Source of the DNA: Granulosicoccus sp036478565
GTDB taxonomy: Bacteria; Pseudomonadota; Gammaproteobacteria; Granulosicoccales; Granulosicoccaceae
Length of the DNA: 64,000 bases
Assembly (NCBI GenBank): GCA_965224525.1
Contig: OZ245050.1
Span: 4,650,001-4,714,000 of the forward strand
Reading direction: 5' to 3'
Shown here: positions 32,775-42,692 of the stretch, piece by piece
Numbering within the stretch: position 1 is the stretch's first letter
Layout of the letters: every line of letters starts with the position of its first letter
The notes under the pieces: model-generated
What the model was told of the DNA's origin: nothing
Seen by the model: only the letters and a program-made list of their open reading frames with translations
Database searches by the model: none
Translations under genes and position numbers: made by a program

Positions 32775-33605
32775 ATGACTGAAACGACAATGGCCTGGGA
32801 CGATCTGGCGTTGTTTCTCGCTGTGGCCCGTGAAGGCGGGCTGTCACCTGCCAGTCGAATAACCGGACGAAGTGCGGCAACTTTAAGCCGGCGTATGCGA
32901 GCCCTTGAGCGAGCTATGGGCTGTGAACTATTCGTGCGCCACGGACACGGCTACGAATTGACTGACGATGCTCGACACCTGCTGGCTGAGTTAGGCACCA
33001 TCGAGGCTCGCATTCAAAGGCTGTCGGTCCGGCCCGACAAACACGCCAGGCCGCTTGTCAAAGTATCTGCCGGTACCTGGACCACGTTGGCATTGCTCGA
33101 CAATCTCGATTTGCTTGTCGGCGATCCACCCGATGTTCGTTTACGCTTTGTTGTTTCCGAGGACGCACTCAGTATTGCGCAGCGTGCGGTTGTCATAGGA
33201 ATTCGTAATCGAAGGCCTTCCACGCCAGGGCTGGCTGGCCGTCGACTTCGGAAAATAGAGTTCGCTCCCTACCTAACGTCGGATTCGCCGGAGTGTTGGA
33301 TTCAGGTGTTGACCGACACGCCATCAGCGCGTTGGTTACAGCAACAGAACGACAAACGCAGCGTCTGCGAAGTTACCTCACCGCGCAATGCATTGGATCT
33401 GGCGCTGCATGGTAAAGGCATTGCTCTGCTTCCCACCTTTATTGGCGATTCGTATCCCGCACTGTATCGAACCGGAGAGCCGATAGGCGAACTTGCACAC
33501 GAGCAGTGGATCGTAACGCATCAAGACGATCGCGACTTGCCAGAAGTCAGGCGCGTTATCGACAGGCTGTGTCGTGTGCTGGTATCGACAGGGTCACTGG
33601 TCTGA
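32775..33605 (+). CDS. LysR-family transcriptional regulator
   Basis: 276 residues. The N-terminal winged HTH is L-A-L-F-L-A-V-A-R-E-G-G-L-S-P-A-S-R-I-T-G-R-S-A-A-T-L-S-R-R-M-R-A-L-E, followed by a substrate-binding-like domain (about residues 95-270). It is slightly shorter than typical LysR proteins. Divergent arrangement suggests regulation of the aldo/keto reductase gene. Confidence 0.88.
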   Translation: MTETTMAWDDLALFLAVAREGGLSPASRITGRSAATLSRRMRALERAMGCELFVRHGHGYELTDDARHLLAELGTIEARIQRLSVRPDKHARPLVKVSAGTWTTLALLDNLDLLVGDPPDVRLRFVVSEDALSIAQRAVVIGIRNRRPSTPGLAGRRLRKIEFAPYLTSDSPECWIQVLTDTPSARWLQQQNDKRSVCEVTSPRNALDLALHGKGIALLPTFIGDSYPALYRTGEPIGELAHEQWIVTHQDDRDLPEVRRVIDRLCRVLVSTGSLV

Positions 33606-33619
33606 CGGTTACAGTTACG

Positions 33620-34930
33620 CTATCGACAGGATTCCCGCGCAACATTGAGCGACAGATTTTTCTTTAACCAGTCAAAATCCAGCGCATTGGTGCGAGAACA
33701 GAACCTGGCAGGGTCGCCCCGGTACTCGACACCGAAGACCGCTTTCCCCGCATTCACAAACGGTGTAAGCAATTCGCACTCGTTGTACTGATAGCACTGT
33801 TCATTTAATGCCCAGTCAAAGTAAGGCTCCAGTTGTGTCACTTGGTCCAGATCGTTCTTCAGGCCAATGGAAAGACCGCGTTCGTGTGCCGCGTTGGCGA
33901 GCCAGATATTGAAATCGATCTGATCCTGGCCAGTAAGTGGAAAGCCGCTGTTATTGCTATAGGCATCGATATTGTCCGGCTCAACGCCGTCACAACCTTT
34001 TTCTACAGCAAGATCAAGCCGACTATGAATGATTGGACCCAGTATGCTGGTCTGGCGAATATCCAGCCACCGCTCACCCGGCCAGCCGTTCTGACGACCC
34101 TTTACAGACTCCGGGAAAAGCTGTGCATCACTGCGCCATGACTCCCAGCTTCCTGCGCTGAAGTAACAGATAACGGCGCGCCCCTTGTCATGCAGTTCAC
34201 TTATCACTGATTCGGGCGTATCAAAAAGGTCAATGTCGTACATCTCTGCATTAATTGAAGTGTCGATATTCCCTTGCAGTTGCCACTGCCAGGATGTGCC
34301 AGGTCGAGGCTGCCAGATTTCACCAGGGCCTGCTACTGGTGGTTGTGTTGGTCCGGTGATATCGCGGGTGCCAATCTCGATAAGTATTGAATCAAGGTTG
34401 GCGTTGTCGCCAGCGCGGCGAGACAGCAACCGAGCGTTCAAACGACCAGCCACGTCGAGATAATCAGCCAGATCTCCCGGCACAGCGAAATGTTGTTCAG
34501 TCCACCGCCAATCGCTTATGTTGCGATTGGTGCCGAGTGGTATCCAACGACGAGTGCGCTGATTTTTAAGATGCCAGACCCACGGTTGCTCACGGAATTC
34601 AGGGCCTCGGAAGTTGATTGACAGGTCGATCCAGTCCAGCATCTCGCTGGTAGTATCCACCGGTGCATGGAAAGTGAACATACCGACAAACCGTTGATTG
34701 GCGGGATACAGCTCTACATAGGTTTCCCAGTCGTCCTCATTACCGGCTTGTGATTGCTCTGCCAGCACTTCAATACCCTGGCCACTGATAGAGCCACGTC
34801 GGATTTTCAACGAGTCAGGTGAAACTTCATAGGTAGCGCCAATCGCTGCGGAGCTCAGGCTTAAACTGGCTATCAGGCCTAAATGCCCAAGTGTCAGGCG
34901 CGGGCAGGATCTTGGCATTTTAAAAATCAT
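33620..34930 (-). CDS. secreted GH114-like (endo-alpha-1,4-polygalactosaminidase family) protein
   Basis: 436 residues from the ATG at 34930, chosen because it gives a signal peptide (basic start, then L-G-L-I-A-S-L-S-L-S-S-A-A-I-G-A). About residues 30-190 form a beta-rich N-terminal module. From about residue 215 comes a GH114/TM1410-like barrel: W-Q-W-Q-L-Q-G, M-Y-D-I-D-L-F-D-T, V-I-C-Y-F-S-A-G-S-W-E, W-L-D-I-R, G-C-D-G-V-E-P-D-N-I-D-A-Y and F-D-W-A-L-N-E-Q-C. It probably cleaves an exopolysaccharide; substrate not provable here. Confidence 0.85.
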   Translation of the reverse strand: MIFKMPRSCPRLTLGHLGLIASLSLSSAAIGATYEVSPDSLKIRRGSISGQGIEVLAEQSQAGNEDDWETYVELYPANQRFVGMFTFHAPVDTTSEMLDWIDLSINFRGPEFREQPWVWHLKNQRTRRWIPLGTNRNISDWRWTEQHFAVPGDLADYLDVAGRLNARLLSRRAGDNANLDSILIEIGTRDITGPTQPPVAGPGEIWQPRPGTSWQWQLQGNIDTSINAEMYDIDLFDTPESVISELHDKGRAVICYFSAGSWESWRSDAQLFPESVKGRQNGWPGERWLDIRQTSILGPIIHSRLDLAVEKGCDGVEPDNIDAYSNNSGFPLTGQDQIDFNIWLANAAHERGLSIGLKNDLDQVTQLEPYFDWALNEQCYQYNECELLTPFVNAGKAVFGVEYRGDPARFCSRTNALDFDWLKKNLSLNVARESCR

Positions 34931-35281
34931 TTCGAGTGAATTTTGTGGTCGATTGCAGTCGAACATCGCACAGACAATGCTGGAAAGCTCATTTCTCCGA
35001 CCAACGCCCCTGATTGCTGACGAATGACCCTTGCAGCGAACCATGTGATTGACGGGTATTCGACCCGCATCGTTAAATCCGTTGACCCGGCTAATGCGCA
35101 GCGTGCCGCCTCTAGTGTTCAACACATCGATTAAGTTGCGGTTGCGTTCGGTTAATGACATCCTGATATGCTGGCAGACGTGTCTGAGTGTTGTGTAACA
35201 GTATCTCCGTTAAATAAGCGATGACTCGCAGGAGTGAGCAGATTAGTTTGAGTGCGAAGAACAACCCGATGATCTCTGTTC

Positions 35282-36640
35282 ATGTTTGATCAATTTGCCT
35301 GGGCCATTGGCATGTTTACCCAGACAGCATTTGTAGTGCTGACTGTGGCCTATGTACTACGAAATAAATTTCAGCTGAAATCCCTGGTCTTTGAACACAG
35401 GGAGCTTGAACAAATCGGTCGTGTAAAGCGTGTGCTACTACCCGCGCTGGTACTGTTGTTAGTCTATTTATTTGAATTGCAGTGGCTGTGGCTGGCCTAC
35501 GGGGATATAGACAGTAGCGCCCTGGATTGGTCGGTTGTAGTGATATTGCTAGGCGTTTTGATAATTGGCCCGGAAGCGGGTTTGCTTGCAGGTGTCATGG
35601 CAACAATCATTCGTGCAGTGATAATGCTCTCAAATAATGCCGATTTACTCATAGTGGAAGCTTTCGAGAAAACGCCATTGTTACGGTTTGATCCCAGGCT
35701 TTGGTTGGAAGAATCATGGATATTTTTCGAACCCGGTGTTGCTATATTGCCCGCTTCAGCGTTACTTTCCTGCTTTGTTTTCTGGTATTGGAGAATCAGG
35801 CAGCGGCGCGATTACCCGGTATGGATCGGCTTGCCTTTGGCTCTGGGTGTGCAGCTCACATTTGTTGTGTTTGCAACCTTGCAATGGGGGCGTGAAGCCG
35901 CTGCCGTGTATTTGCGCGGAGAGTCACTGCCAGCTGGCTTTGGCCTGGCGCTGGCTGTTACAGCGCTTGTGATTGTTTCGCGTGCAAGCCGTCTGGAATA
36001 TGAGCGCAGGCAGACTCAGCAGGCTGAACTTGAATCCGCCCGGCATCAATTGCAGTTTCTCAATGCGCAGATTAACCCGCATTTTCTCAATAATGCATTG
36101 AGCGCCATTGGAGGGTTGATGATTAAATCACCGGAAAAGGCGCAGGCATTGCTGGGTAATTTGGGTGATTATTTTCGCGACATTTGCGAACAACACCAAT
36201 CACTGGTCACAATGGAAAGCGATTTGCAGGTGATGAATCGATATGTAGAAATTGAAAAAGCCAGGCTGGCAGAGCGGCTGCAAGTGAACGTGAACGTGGA
36301 CGCTGATTGCCTGAATGTGACACTGCCTCGATTGACGCTCCAGCCGCTGGTTGAAAATGCCATTCAGCATGGTGTTGCCCCTCGCAGTAGTGGTGGCCTT
36401 GTTACCATCTCGGCAGCTCGGCGTAACGGCGTGCTGGAGGTGCTTGTTACCGATGATGGTAACGGGTTTATGAAAAATCCAACGGTTGATACGTTTGGTG
36501 TAGGGCTAAGCAATATTCATGCGCGTCTAAAGCACCACTACGGCAATGCCATGAAACTAGAGATCAACAGCGCTTGGGGAGTTGGTACAACTGTGCGTGT
36601 TGAGATTCCCGTAGAACATACCGATGAGATAGAGCCATGA
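35282..36640 (+). CDS. LytS-type membrane sensor histidine kinase
   Basis: 452 residues. About six or seven N-terminal hydrophobic segments (to about residue 240) include a V-I-L-L-G-V-L-I-I-G-P-E-A-G-L-L-A-G segment like 5TM-LYT sensors. The His_kinase dimerisation motif is L-N-A-Q-I-N-P-H-F-L-N-N-A-L, and the ATP-binding region is L-Q-P-L-V-E-N-A-I-Q-H-G with D-D-G-N-G-F. It overlaps the response regulator gene by 4 bp. The signal is unknown. Confidence 0.92.
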   Translation: MFDQFAWAIGMFTQTAFVVLTVAYVLRNKFQLKSLVFEHRELEQIGRVKRVLLPALVLLLVYLFELQWLWLAYGDIDSSALDWSVVVILLGVLIIGPEAGLLAGVMATIIRAVIMLSNNADLLIVEAFEKTPLLRFDPRLWLEESWIFFEPGVAILPASALLSCFVFWYWRIRQRRDYPVWIGLPLALGVQLTFVVFATLQWGREAAAVYLRGESLPAGFGLALAVTALVIVSRASRLEYERRQTQQAELESARHQLQFLNAQINPHFLNNALSAIGGLMIKSPEKAQALLGNLGDYFRDICEQHQSLVTMESDLQVMNRYVEIEKARLAERLQVNVNVDADCLNVTLPRLTLQPLVENAIQHGVAPRSSGGLVTISAARRNGVLEVLVTDDGNGFMKNPTVDTFGVGLSNIHARLKHHYGNAMKLEINSAWGVGTTVRVEIPVEHTDEIEP

Positions 36641-37413
36641 GTGCTTCGCTGCAACAGATATTGATCGTCGAAGATGAGCCGCCATCAAGAGACATGTTGG
36701 CCAGTTTGATCAACACGCTAAAGCCCAATGTAGATGTGCAGTTAGCCGGGAATGGAAAAGATGCCTTCGACAGGGTTCTTGGTGGTGGCTTTGATATTGC
36801 GTTTCTGGATATTGACCTGCCGGACCAAAGCGGTATTGAACTAGCAGAGAATCTTCTCAAGCTCTCATCGCCACCTATCCTGGTCTTTGCTACAGCCTCT
36901 ATGCAACACGCGATACGCGGATTCGAACTAAATATTGCTGACTACATCGTCAAGCCCTTCCAGATACACCGGATTGAGCAGGCGTTGGATCGGGCAGAGC
37001 AGATTCTTGCAAGTAAAGAGGCGCACACAGAATACACGGAGTCTTTGCAACGAGCGCTGAACGAAGGTCTGCAGGGCTTGAACAAAATATGGGCAGAAAG
37101 GGACAATGGTGGCCGTGTGCTGATATCACACGATCAAATTGGTTGGGCAAGTGCGCGAGATAAAACGGTATACATTCGTACAGCCGCTGAAGAACTAACG
37201 GTTCGATTAACACTGGATGCGCTGGAAGGTGAACTACCCGACAACACCTTTTTGCGAGTGCATCGATCTCACCTGATCAATATCAATCTCGCCCGAGAGG
37301 TCATTCCCTGGGATAGCCACAGCATGACATTGATCATGGGGGACAAGGATAATACAGAGATACCCGTCAGCCGGAAATATGCGAAATCATTAAAGCGGAT
37401 TGTGGGTTGGTAG
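36637..37413 (+). CDS. LytTR-family response regulator
   Basis: 258 residues. The receiver domain has E-D-E-P near the start, phosphoacceptor Asp in A-F-L-D-I-D-L-P-D-Q-S-G (about residue 56), T at V-F-A-T-A and K-P-F. A linker helix leads to a LytTR DNA-binding domain (about residues 150-258: D-K-T-V-Y-I-R, F-L-R-V-H-R-S-H-L-I-N, V-S-R-K-Y-A). Partner of the upstream kinase. Confidence 0.94.
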   Translation: MSASLQQILIVEDEPPSRDMLASLINTLKPNVDVQLAGNGKDAFDRVLGGGFDIAFLDIDLPDQSGIELAENLLKLSSPPILVFATASMQHAIRGFELNIADYIVKPFQIHRIEQALDRAEQILASKEAHTEYTESLQRALNEGLQGLNKIWAERDNGGRVLISHDQIGWASARDKTVYIRTAAEELTVRLTLDALEGELPDNTFLRVHRSHLININLAREVIPWDSHSMTLIMGDKDNTEIPVSRKYAKSLKRIVGW

Positions 37414-37464
37414 ATGCCATTGTCGGACCAACACCATTTTACGTGCATGTTCAGCTGCATTAAG

Positions 37465-38250
37465 CTACATGTTTGTCGTAGTCTTAATCGCTGAAAACAC
37501 TCCCCACCGATGATCGCCTGCTTCAGCACGGGAAATTTTAGCTTTCCAGGAGTTGGATAATTCAAACCTTGTGGCTTCGGGAAGTGACAGGTTAACTATT
37601 TTCTTTAGCTCCTCTCGCAGGGTATGCAGAAACAATTCTGTTTCATCTATTGCTTGGGTTACTGAAAAACCTGCCTTGAGCAGCAAGTCCCGGTATCGCT
37701 CTACCGTACACAGATGATATCCACGTTGTGATACATAGTGTGAAAAGCTGTCTTGCCAAGGCCTGTTGCCACAGCAATAGTCAGAGAACAGCAGTTGACC
37801 GCCTGGCTTTATTACGCGGTAGATAACGTCGAATAGCTGTGCTTTGTTTTCGATATGGAGAAACACGTCGCGGCTGTAAATAGCATCATAGCGATCAGTT
37901 TTTTCAATGCCCAGACAATTGCCCTGATAAAATTTAACCCGGTCGTTTAACGCATATTCATGGCAACGTTCAACAGCCTGCCGTATCATGTTTTCTGACA
38001 GGTCGATCCCTTCAACCTGCAACCCCAGCTTACGTGCCATAAGAAATGCGCTGCCGCCAAGCCCGCAACCCATATCCAGTACCAGGTTATCCGGACTGAG
38101 TTGCATGCGTTCAATCAGTTGCAGTGATAGTGCCTCGCCCCCTGGGCTGACGAAATCGCGACCGAAGATAAGCTCGTAATGCTCAATGGATTCCACAGCG
38201 TACTGGGTGTTATCCAGATTTTGCTGCGTATTTGATTGCAGCGTCGGCAT
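37465..38250 (-). CDS. phosphoethanolamine N-methyltransferase-like enzyme
   Basis: 261 residues. L-D-N-T-Q-Y-A-V-E-S-I-E-H-Y-E-L-I-F-G with F-V-S-P-G-G-E is the opening signature of PMT enzymes. Motif I is V-L-D-M-G-C-G-L-G-G-S-A-F, then V-E-G-I-D-L-S, Y-S-R-D-V-F-L-H-I and K-P-G-G-Q-L-L-F-S-D-Y. PMTs methylate phosphoethanolamine three times to phosphocholine. Its place beside betaine transport and choline-kinase-like genes supports a choline-lipid or osmolyte role, but other small-molecule methyltransferases are possible. Confidence 0.8.
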   Translation of the reverse strand: MPTLQSNTQQNLDNTQYAVESIEHYELIFGRDFVSPGGEALSLQLIERMQLSPDNLVLDMGCGLGGSAFLMARKLGLQVEGIDLSENMIRQAVERCHEYALNDRVKFYQGNCLGIEKTDRYDAIYSRDVFLHIENKAQLFDVIYRVIKPGGQLLFSDYCCGNRPWQDSFSHYVSQRGYHLCTVERYRDLLLKAGFSVTQAIDETELFLHTLREELKKIVNLSLPEATRFELSNSWKAKISRAEAGDHRWGVFSAIKTTTNM

Positions 38251-38469
38251 GAGAGGTTTTGCTCCTGGTTGTACAGCTATTGAAGAGAATCAGGAAGCAG
38301 CATACGGCTCAGGTAGCACAAGAATCAAGAAAAACGTTGGCGAGGGTCGTTTCGGTTTGCAGGCCAGAATGCGCTTGCTGGCCGAGTAGGACAGGAGTAT
38401 TTCGCAGCAGCAGGGCGCGCCTGACTCTATTTCTATGATGGTTGAGAGCGATGGTCTAATCAGTTGGTG

Positions 38470-38505
38470 TTGACAATTGTTATCGGCTGCTGAATTATGT
38501 CAGTA
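38470..38505 (+). promoter_or_regulatory. possible promoter of the proX operon
   Basis: TTGACA at 38470-38475 is a perfect -35 element with a weak TTATGT-like -10 about 19 bp further on, 50-80 bp before proX. Spacing is long, so support is limited. Confidence 0.3.
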
Positions 38506-38550
38506 GCGCTTTGCTCAGGCAGCGTACACACATTGAAGTGAGGAGAGGGT

Positions 38551-39498
38551 ATGAAAAAGCTTTTTGGTATCACCCTGCTGGCAGTATGTTCAACATTTGC
38601 AATACCGCTGGTGGCAATGGCAGATGTTGAATCAAAGGAACCCATAAAACTGACATTGCATGACTGGACAGGTCAACTGATCACCACTAACCTGATGGCT
38701 GAAGTTTTGCAGAAAGCCGGTTACAACGTTGATCTGGTACAAGCCGATTACATCGCACAGTTTGCCGGGCTGAAAACCGGTGACCTGCACGTTGCCATGG
38801 AAATATGGGAAACCACAGGCCGTGAGGCCATGGATGAAGCTACCGCTACCGGTAAGGTAGAGAATGTCGGTGAAACGGGTATGCAAGCCATTGAAGACTG
38901 GTGGTATCCGTTATACATGAAAGAGATTTGCCCAGGACTTCCGGACTGGCAGGCTTTGAATGATTGCGCCGAGGCGTTTTCATCGCCGGAAACAGCACCC
39001 AATGGTCGCTACCTTGGCGGACCGGTGACCTGGGGCGGTTTCGATGACGAGCGTGTTGAAGCACTGGAGATGGATTTCGAAGTAGTGCATGCAGGCACTG
39101 ACGCCGCATTGTTTGCCGAGCTTGAATCTGCCTATCAGCGCAAAGCGCCCATTGTCCTTTGGATTTATTCACCTCACTGGGCGCCAAGCAAGTATGAAGG
39201 CGAGTTTGTGGAGTTTCCGCCCTACACAACAGAGTGCTACAACGATGAAGCATGGGGAAGTAATACCTCAGCCAAATACGATTGTGGCAAACCGCGTGGC
39301 CCCATCTGGAAAGTTGCCTGGAGTGGTGTCAAGGAAACCTGGCCCGGTGCGCACAAGATCATTCAGGCATTTACCATTGACAATGATGAAATGGGTCAGA
39401 TGGTTGCAGCGGTCGACCTGGAAGACCAATCGCTTGAAGATGTTGTTGCCGAGTGGATGAGCAGCAACGAAGAGCGCTGGGCTGCCTGGTTGAAATAG
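38551..39498 (+). CDS. proX: glycine betaine/choline ABC transporter substrate-binding protein
   Basis: 315 residues. A signal peptide (MKKLFGITLL... cleaved after V-A-M-A) and an OpuAC domain: T-L-H-D-W-T-G-Q-L-I-T, Y-I-A-Q-F-A-G-L-K-T-G-D-L-H-V-A-M-E-I-W-E, aromatic residues in W-W-Y-P-L-Y and W-I-Y-S-P-H-W. Periplasmic; it delivers a quaternary amine to ProVW. Good Shine-Dalgarno (AGGAG at about 38540). Confidence 0.9.
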   Translation: MKKLFGITLLAVCSTFAIPLVAMADVESKEPIKLTLHDWTGQLITTNLMAEVLQKAGYNVDLVQADYIAQFAGLKTGDLHVAMEIWETTGREAMDEATATGKVENVGETGMQAIEDWWYPLYMKEICPGLPDWQALNDCAEAFSSPETAPNGRYLGGPVTWGGFDDERVEALEMDFEVVHAGTDAALFAELESAYQRKAPIVLWIYSPHWAPSKYEGEFVEFPPYTTECYNDEAWGSNTSAKYDCGKPRGPIWKVAWSGVKETWPGAHKIIQAFTIDNDEMGQMVAAVDLEDQSLEDVVAEWMSSNEERWAAWLK

Positions 39499-39535
39499 TT
39501 ACGACGGTAATCGCCATAGCATGGTCGGCTGATAG

Positions 39536-39565
39536 CCCTTGCGACAGAATAAAGTGTCGCAAGGG
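39536..39565 (+). promoter_or_regulatory. strong stem-loop between proX and proV
   Basis: CCCTTGCGACA pairs perfectly with TGTCGCAAGGG around an 8-base loop, with no following T run. It probably protects or partly terminates the proX transcript so that binding protein exceeds transporter. Confidence 0.6.
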
Positions 39566-39597
39566 AAGAAAACCGGTAAACACACTCCGCGTCACCT

Positions 39598-40635
39598 ATG
39601 CCTGAACCCAAACTGGTTTGTCGTCATGTATGGAAGCTGTATGGCAGTGGTGCCGCTCGCATTCTGAAACAGCCAGAGGCGGCCCCTTCGCTTGACGAGT
39701 TGAGAAGCGCACAATTGATACCGGCAGTTCGTGATGCCAGTCTAAGCATTAATGCCGGGGAGTGTTTTGTCATTATGGGCTTGTCCGGTTCGGGCAAATC
39801 GACTTTGGTGCGATGCATGTCCCGGCTGATAGAGCCGACTCGGGGAGAACTGCTGTTTGAGGGCCGAGATCTGCGTGGTATGTCATCGCGTGAGATGATC
39901 AATATCCGGCGTCACAAAATGGGCATGGTGTTTCAGCACTTCGCCCTGTTACCTCACCTTAGCGTATTACAGAATGTCGCTTTTCCGCTGGAGATTCAGG
40001 GCAAGGGAAAAGCGGCGCGGGATCAGCGCGCTCGCGAGGTTATTGAGCTGGTCGGGCTGGCGGGTCGTGAGGACTATTTACCCCGCGAGTTATCTGGTGG
40101 GCAGCAACAGCGGGTTGGCATTGCCCGCTCGTTGGCAGTAGAGCCAGAGCTGTGGTTTCTGGATGAACCGTTCTCGGCGCTTGATCCGCTGATTCGCCGA
40201 GAAATGCAGGATGAATTTTTGCGCTTGCAGGCGAAGCTTCGAAAAACCATCGTATTTATTACTCATGATTTTGACGAAGCGGTTCGCCTGGCAGATCGAA
40301 TTGCCATTATGAAGGATGGCGCGATCATACAGATAGCGACGCCGGAGGAGTTGGTGTTGTCGCCAGCGAATGACTACGTTGCAGAATTCACCCGCTATAT
40401 TCCTCGGGACAAGGTCATAACAATTAGAGCGATTATGGCATCGGTTGGAACCGCCGGTGTTCCGTTGAATCCTGTTGAAGGTCTGACCATCCCCGCTTCG
40501 ACCAGAGTTGCCGATGCCGCTCAACAGATAGTTGCGGCGAACAGGCCGGTTGCTGTGCTGGATGCTGGCAAGCAGGTGGGTTGGATAGGTCGGGAAGCGA
40601 TTGTTTCATTTCTGGTCGCCAACACTTCTCATTGA
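39598..40635 (+). CDS. proV: glycine betaine ABC transporter ATP-binding protein
   Basis: 345 residues. Walker A G-L-S-G-S-G-K-S-T, signature L-S-G-G-Q-Q-Q-R-V-G-I-A-R and Walker B L-W-F-L-D-E-P-F-S-A-L-D. The C-terminal part has one CBS-like stretch (A-D-A-A-Q-Q-I-V-A-A-N-R-P-V-A-V-L) and is shorter than enterobacterial ProV, which has two CBS repeats. The T-H-D-F-D-E-A H-loop is present. Its stop is 1 base before the permease start. Confidence 0.93.
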   Translation: MPEPKLVCRHVWKLYGSGAARILKQPEAAPSLDELRSAQLIPAVRDASLSINAGECFVIMGLSGSGKSTLVRCMSRLIEPTRGELLFEGRDLRGMSSREMINIRRHKMGMVFQHFALLPHLSVLQNVAFPLEIQGKGKAARDQRAREVIELVGLAGREDYLPRELSGGQQQRVGIARSLAVEPELWFLDEPFSALDPLIRREMQDEFLRLQAKLRKTIVFITHDFDEAVRLADRIAIMKDGAIIQIATPEELVLSPANDYVAEFTRYIPRDKVITIRAIMASVGTAGVPLNPVEGLTIPASTRVADAAQQIVAANRPVAVLDAGKQVGWIGREAIVSFLVANTSH

Positions 40636-40636
40636 A

Positions 40637-42628
40637 ATGGCAAAATCCAGCGCGCATCTGTACCGTCTCTTCTGGGCTGGAATAGCGGTTGCTACCTGGT
40701 TGTTGTCGAGCCACGGGAAAGAACTTGCCAAGGCGCTGGACGCACGCTGGTTAATCAAATACCCGTCTGCCTGGAAAGTCCATTGGAAGGACTCCATTTC
40801 GCAGTTCATGAACTGGTTGGTGGAAGATGCACATTTGGGGCTGTTCAGTTTTGCCGAGATGACGCGAGCCATTTCCTGGGCCATTGAACAGCCCTATAAC
40901 TTTGCACTCGGGCTGTTCTCTTCAGGGCTTGTCAGCGGTATCGGTAGTGATGCCGTACAGCACATGCCACCGCTAAGCTGGATAACCATTGTTCTAGCCG
41001 TTGTTGCGCTGGGGCATTATGCAAAAGATTGGTTGCTTGCTGCGTTGGCAGGTGTGTCTTTTTTATATCTCGCGGTGTTCGGGCAATGGGATAGTGCGAT
41101 GGTGACTCTGGCTTCGATTGTTATCGCCGTACCGTTGGGTGTTGCTATTGGGCTGCTGCTTGGTATCGCTATCTATCGCAGCCCGGTGCTTGACAAGTTG
41201 TTTAGCCCGTTACTGGATTTGATGCAAACCATTCCGGTATTTGCCTACCTGGTACCAATCCTTTTTATGTTCGGCTTCGGGCCTGTATCGGCGTTGGTTG
41301 CAACTGTTATCTACGCTATGCCGCCCATGGCGCGTGTTACGGCTGTATCACTGCGCGGTGTGGATGCCGAAGTTCGTGATCTGGGTGTGATGACCGGTTG
41401 CACATCACGGCAGCTTATGTGGCGGGTACTGTTGCCTGTGGCCAAACCCGGCCTGATGCTTGGGGTTAATCAGGTCATTATGCTGTCGCTTAATATGGTC
41501 ATCATTGCATCCATGATAGGTGCAGGTGGCCTTGGTTACGACGTATTGGCATCGCTGAGAAAACTGGACATCGGTGCGGGTATCGAGGCGGGTATGGCCA
41601 TTGTCGTCCTGGCGGTTGCGCTGGACCGGTTAAGTCAGGCACTGGCGGGGCGACGCCAGGGGTCTGCAATACCAGCGGCATCAGCCAATGTGTTGCAGCG
41701 CTACCCAAGACTATCGATGGTTTTGGCGACCGCGGTAACGCTGACCATTGCCAGCGTATTTTTGCAGTTTGTCCAGGCGTATCCAGAGCATTGGCAAATT
41801 ACGACAGGGTCATTTTGGGAAGATCAGGTGCGTTATATCAATATAAATTTCTTTGACCGGCTGGAAGCCATCAAGACAGCGGTGCTTACCTGGTTTCTAT
41901 TGCCGGTAAAACGTTTTCTCACCGGTATCCCCTGGCCCTGGGGCATGGCATTGATTGCGATGATAGCCGCGCACTTCTCGGGCTGGCGTCTAGCTGCGCT
42001 GTGTACTGTGTTGACAGGCTTCATCGTGCTCAACGGCCTGTGGACCAAGGCCATGATAACGGTGTATTTGTGCGGCTCGTCAGTGGTATTGGCATCACTG
42101 ATTGGTATTCCACTGGGAATTGCTGCGGCGTTGAATAAAAATGCTGGCAAGGTGATTGGTGCCTTTATCGATACCTTGCAAACCCTGCCAAGTTTTGTCT
42201 ACTTGATACCAGTGGTCATGTTGTTCAGAGTGGGCGACTTTACCGCGATGATAGCGGTGGTGCTTTATGCGCTAGCGCCGGCTGTACGTTACGCCGCGCA
42301 TGGCATCCGTTCCATCGATTCGCAAATGGTTGAGGCTGGTGTGGTTTCAGGGTGCAATCAGTTTCAGCTATTGACGCGTATTCGACTGCCGTTGGCTTTC
42401 CCGCATATTTTGCTGGGTATCAATCAGACCATTATGCTGGCGTTGTCAATGTTGGTGATTACAGCGTTGGTGGGTACCAGGGATCTTGGCCAGGAAGTGT
42501 ATATTGCGCTGACCAAAGCGGATACCGGTCGTGGCATTATTGCCGGGCTTAGTGTTGCGTTTATCGCCATCATTGCGGATCGTATTGTTACAGCAAGCGC
42601 CCGACGAGCCAATGAGCGCATGGCATGA
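40637..42628 (+). CDS. proW: double-length glycine betaine ABC permease
   Basis: 663 residues from the ATG at 40637. Two ProW-type permease domains lie in one chain. The first EAA loop is G-V-M-T-G-C-T-S-R-Q-L-M-W-R-V-L-L-P (about residue 255) and the second G-V-V-S-G-C-N-Q-F-Q-L-L-T-R-I-R-L-P (about residue 570). Each is followed by L-G-V/I-N-Q-x-I-M-L-x-L. Normal ProW (about 350 residues) forms a homodimer, so this tandem chain could be the whole membrane part. At least ten hydrophobic segments. Confidence 0.9.
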   Translation: MAKSSAHLYRLFWAGIAVATWLLSSHGKELAKALDARWLIKYPSAWKVHWKDSISQFMNWLVEDAHLGLFSFAEMTRAISWAIEQPYNFALGLFSSGLVSGIGSDAVQHMPPLSWITIVLAVVALGHYAKDWLLAALAGVSFLYLAVFGQWDSAMVTLASIVIAVPLGVAIGLLLGIAIYRSPVLDKLFSPLLDLMQTIPVFAYLVPILFMFGFGPVSALVATVIYAMPPMARVTAVSLRGVDAEVRDLGVMTGCTSRQLMWRVLLPVAKPGLMLGVNQVIMLSLNMVIIASMIGAGGLGYDVLASLRKLDIGAGIEAGMAIVVLAVALDRLSQALAGRRQGSAIPAASANVLQRYPRLSMVLATAVTLTIASVFLQFVQAYPEHWQITTGSFWEDQVRYININFFDRLEAIKTAVLTWFLLPVKRFLTGIPWPWGMALIAMIAAHFSGWRLAALCTVLTGFIVLNGLWTKAMITVYLCGSSVVLASLIGIPLGIAAALNKNAGKVIGAFIDTLQTLPSFVYLIPVVMLFRVGDFTAMIAVVLYALAPAVRYAAHGIRSIDSQMVEAGVVSGCNQFQLLTRIRLPLAFPHILLGINQTIMLALSMLVITALVGTRDLGQEVYIALTKADTGRGIIAGLSVAFIAIIADRIVTASARRANERMA

Positions 42629-42692
42629 ATTTGAGCAGTGAATTTATAGCGCAACACCGGGATACGAGTAGCAATAGTCCAAACCTGAACTC

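Noticed and set aside
32636..32776. N-terminal extension of the aldo/keto reductase
   Set aside because: It overlaps the divergent LysR gene start and adds residues without family similarity; the ATG at 32635 is preferred.
34931..35161. N-terminal extension of the GH114-like protein
   Set aside because: It would bury the clear signal peptide 77 residues inside the protein.
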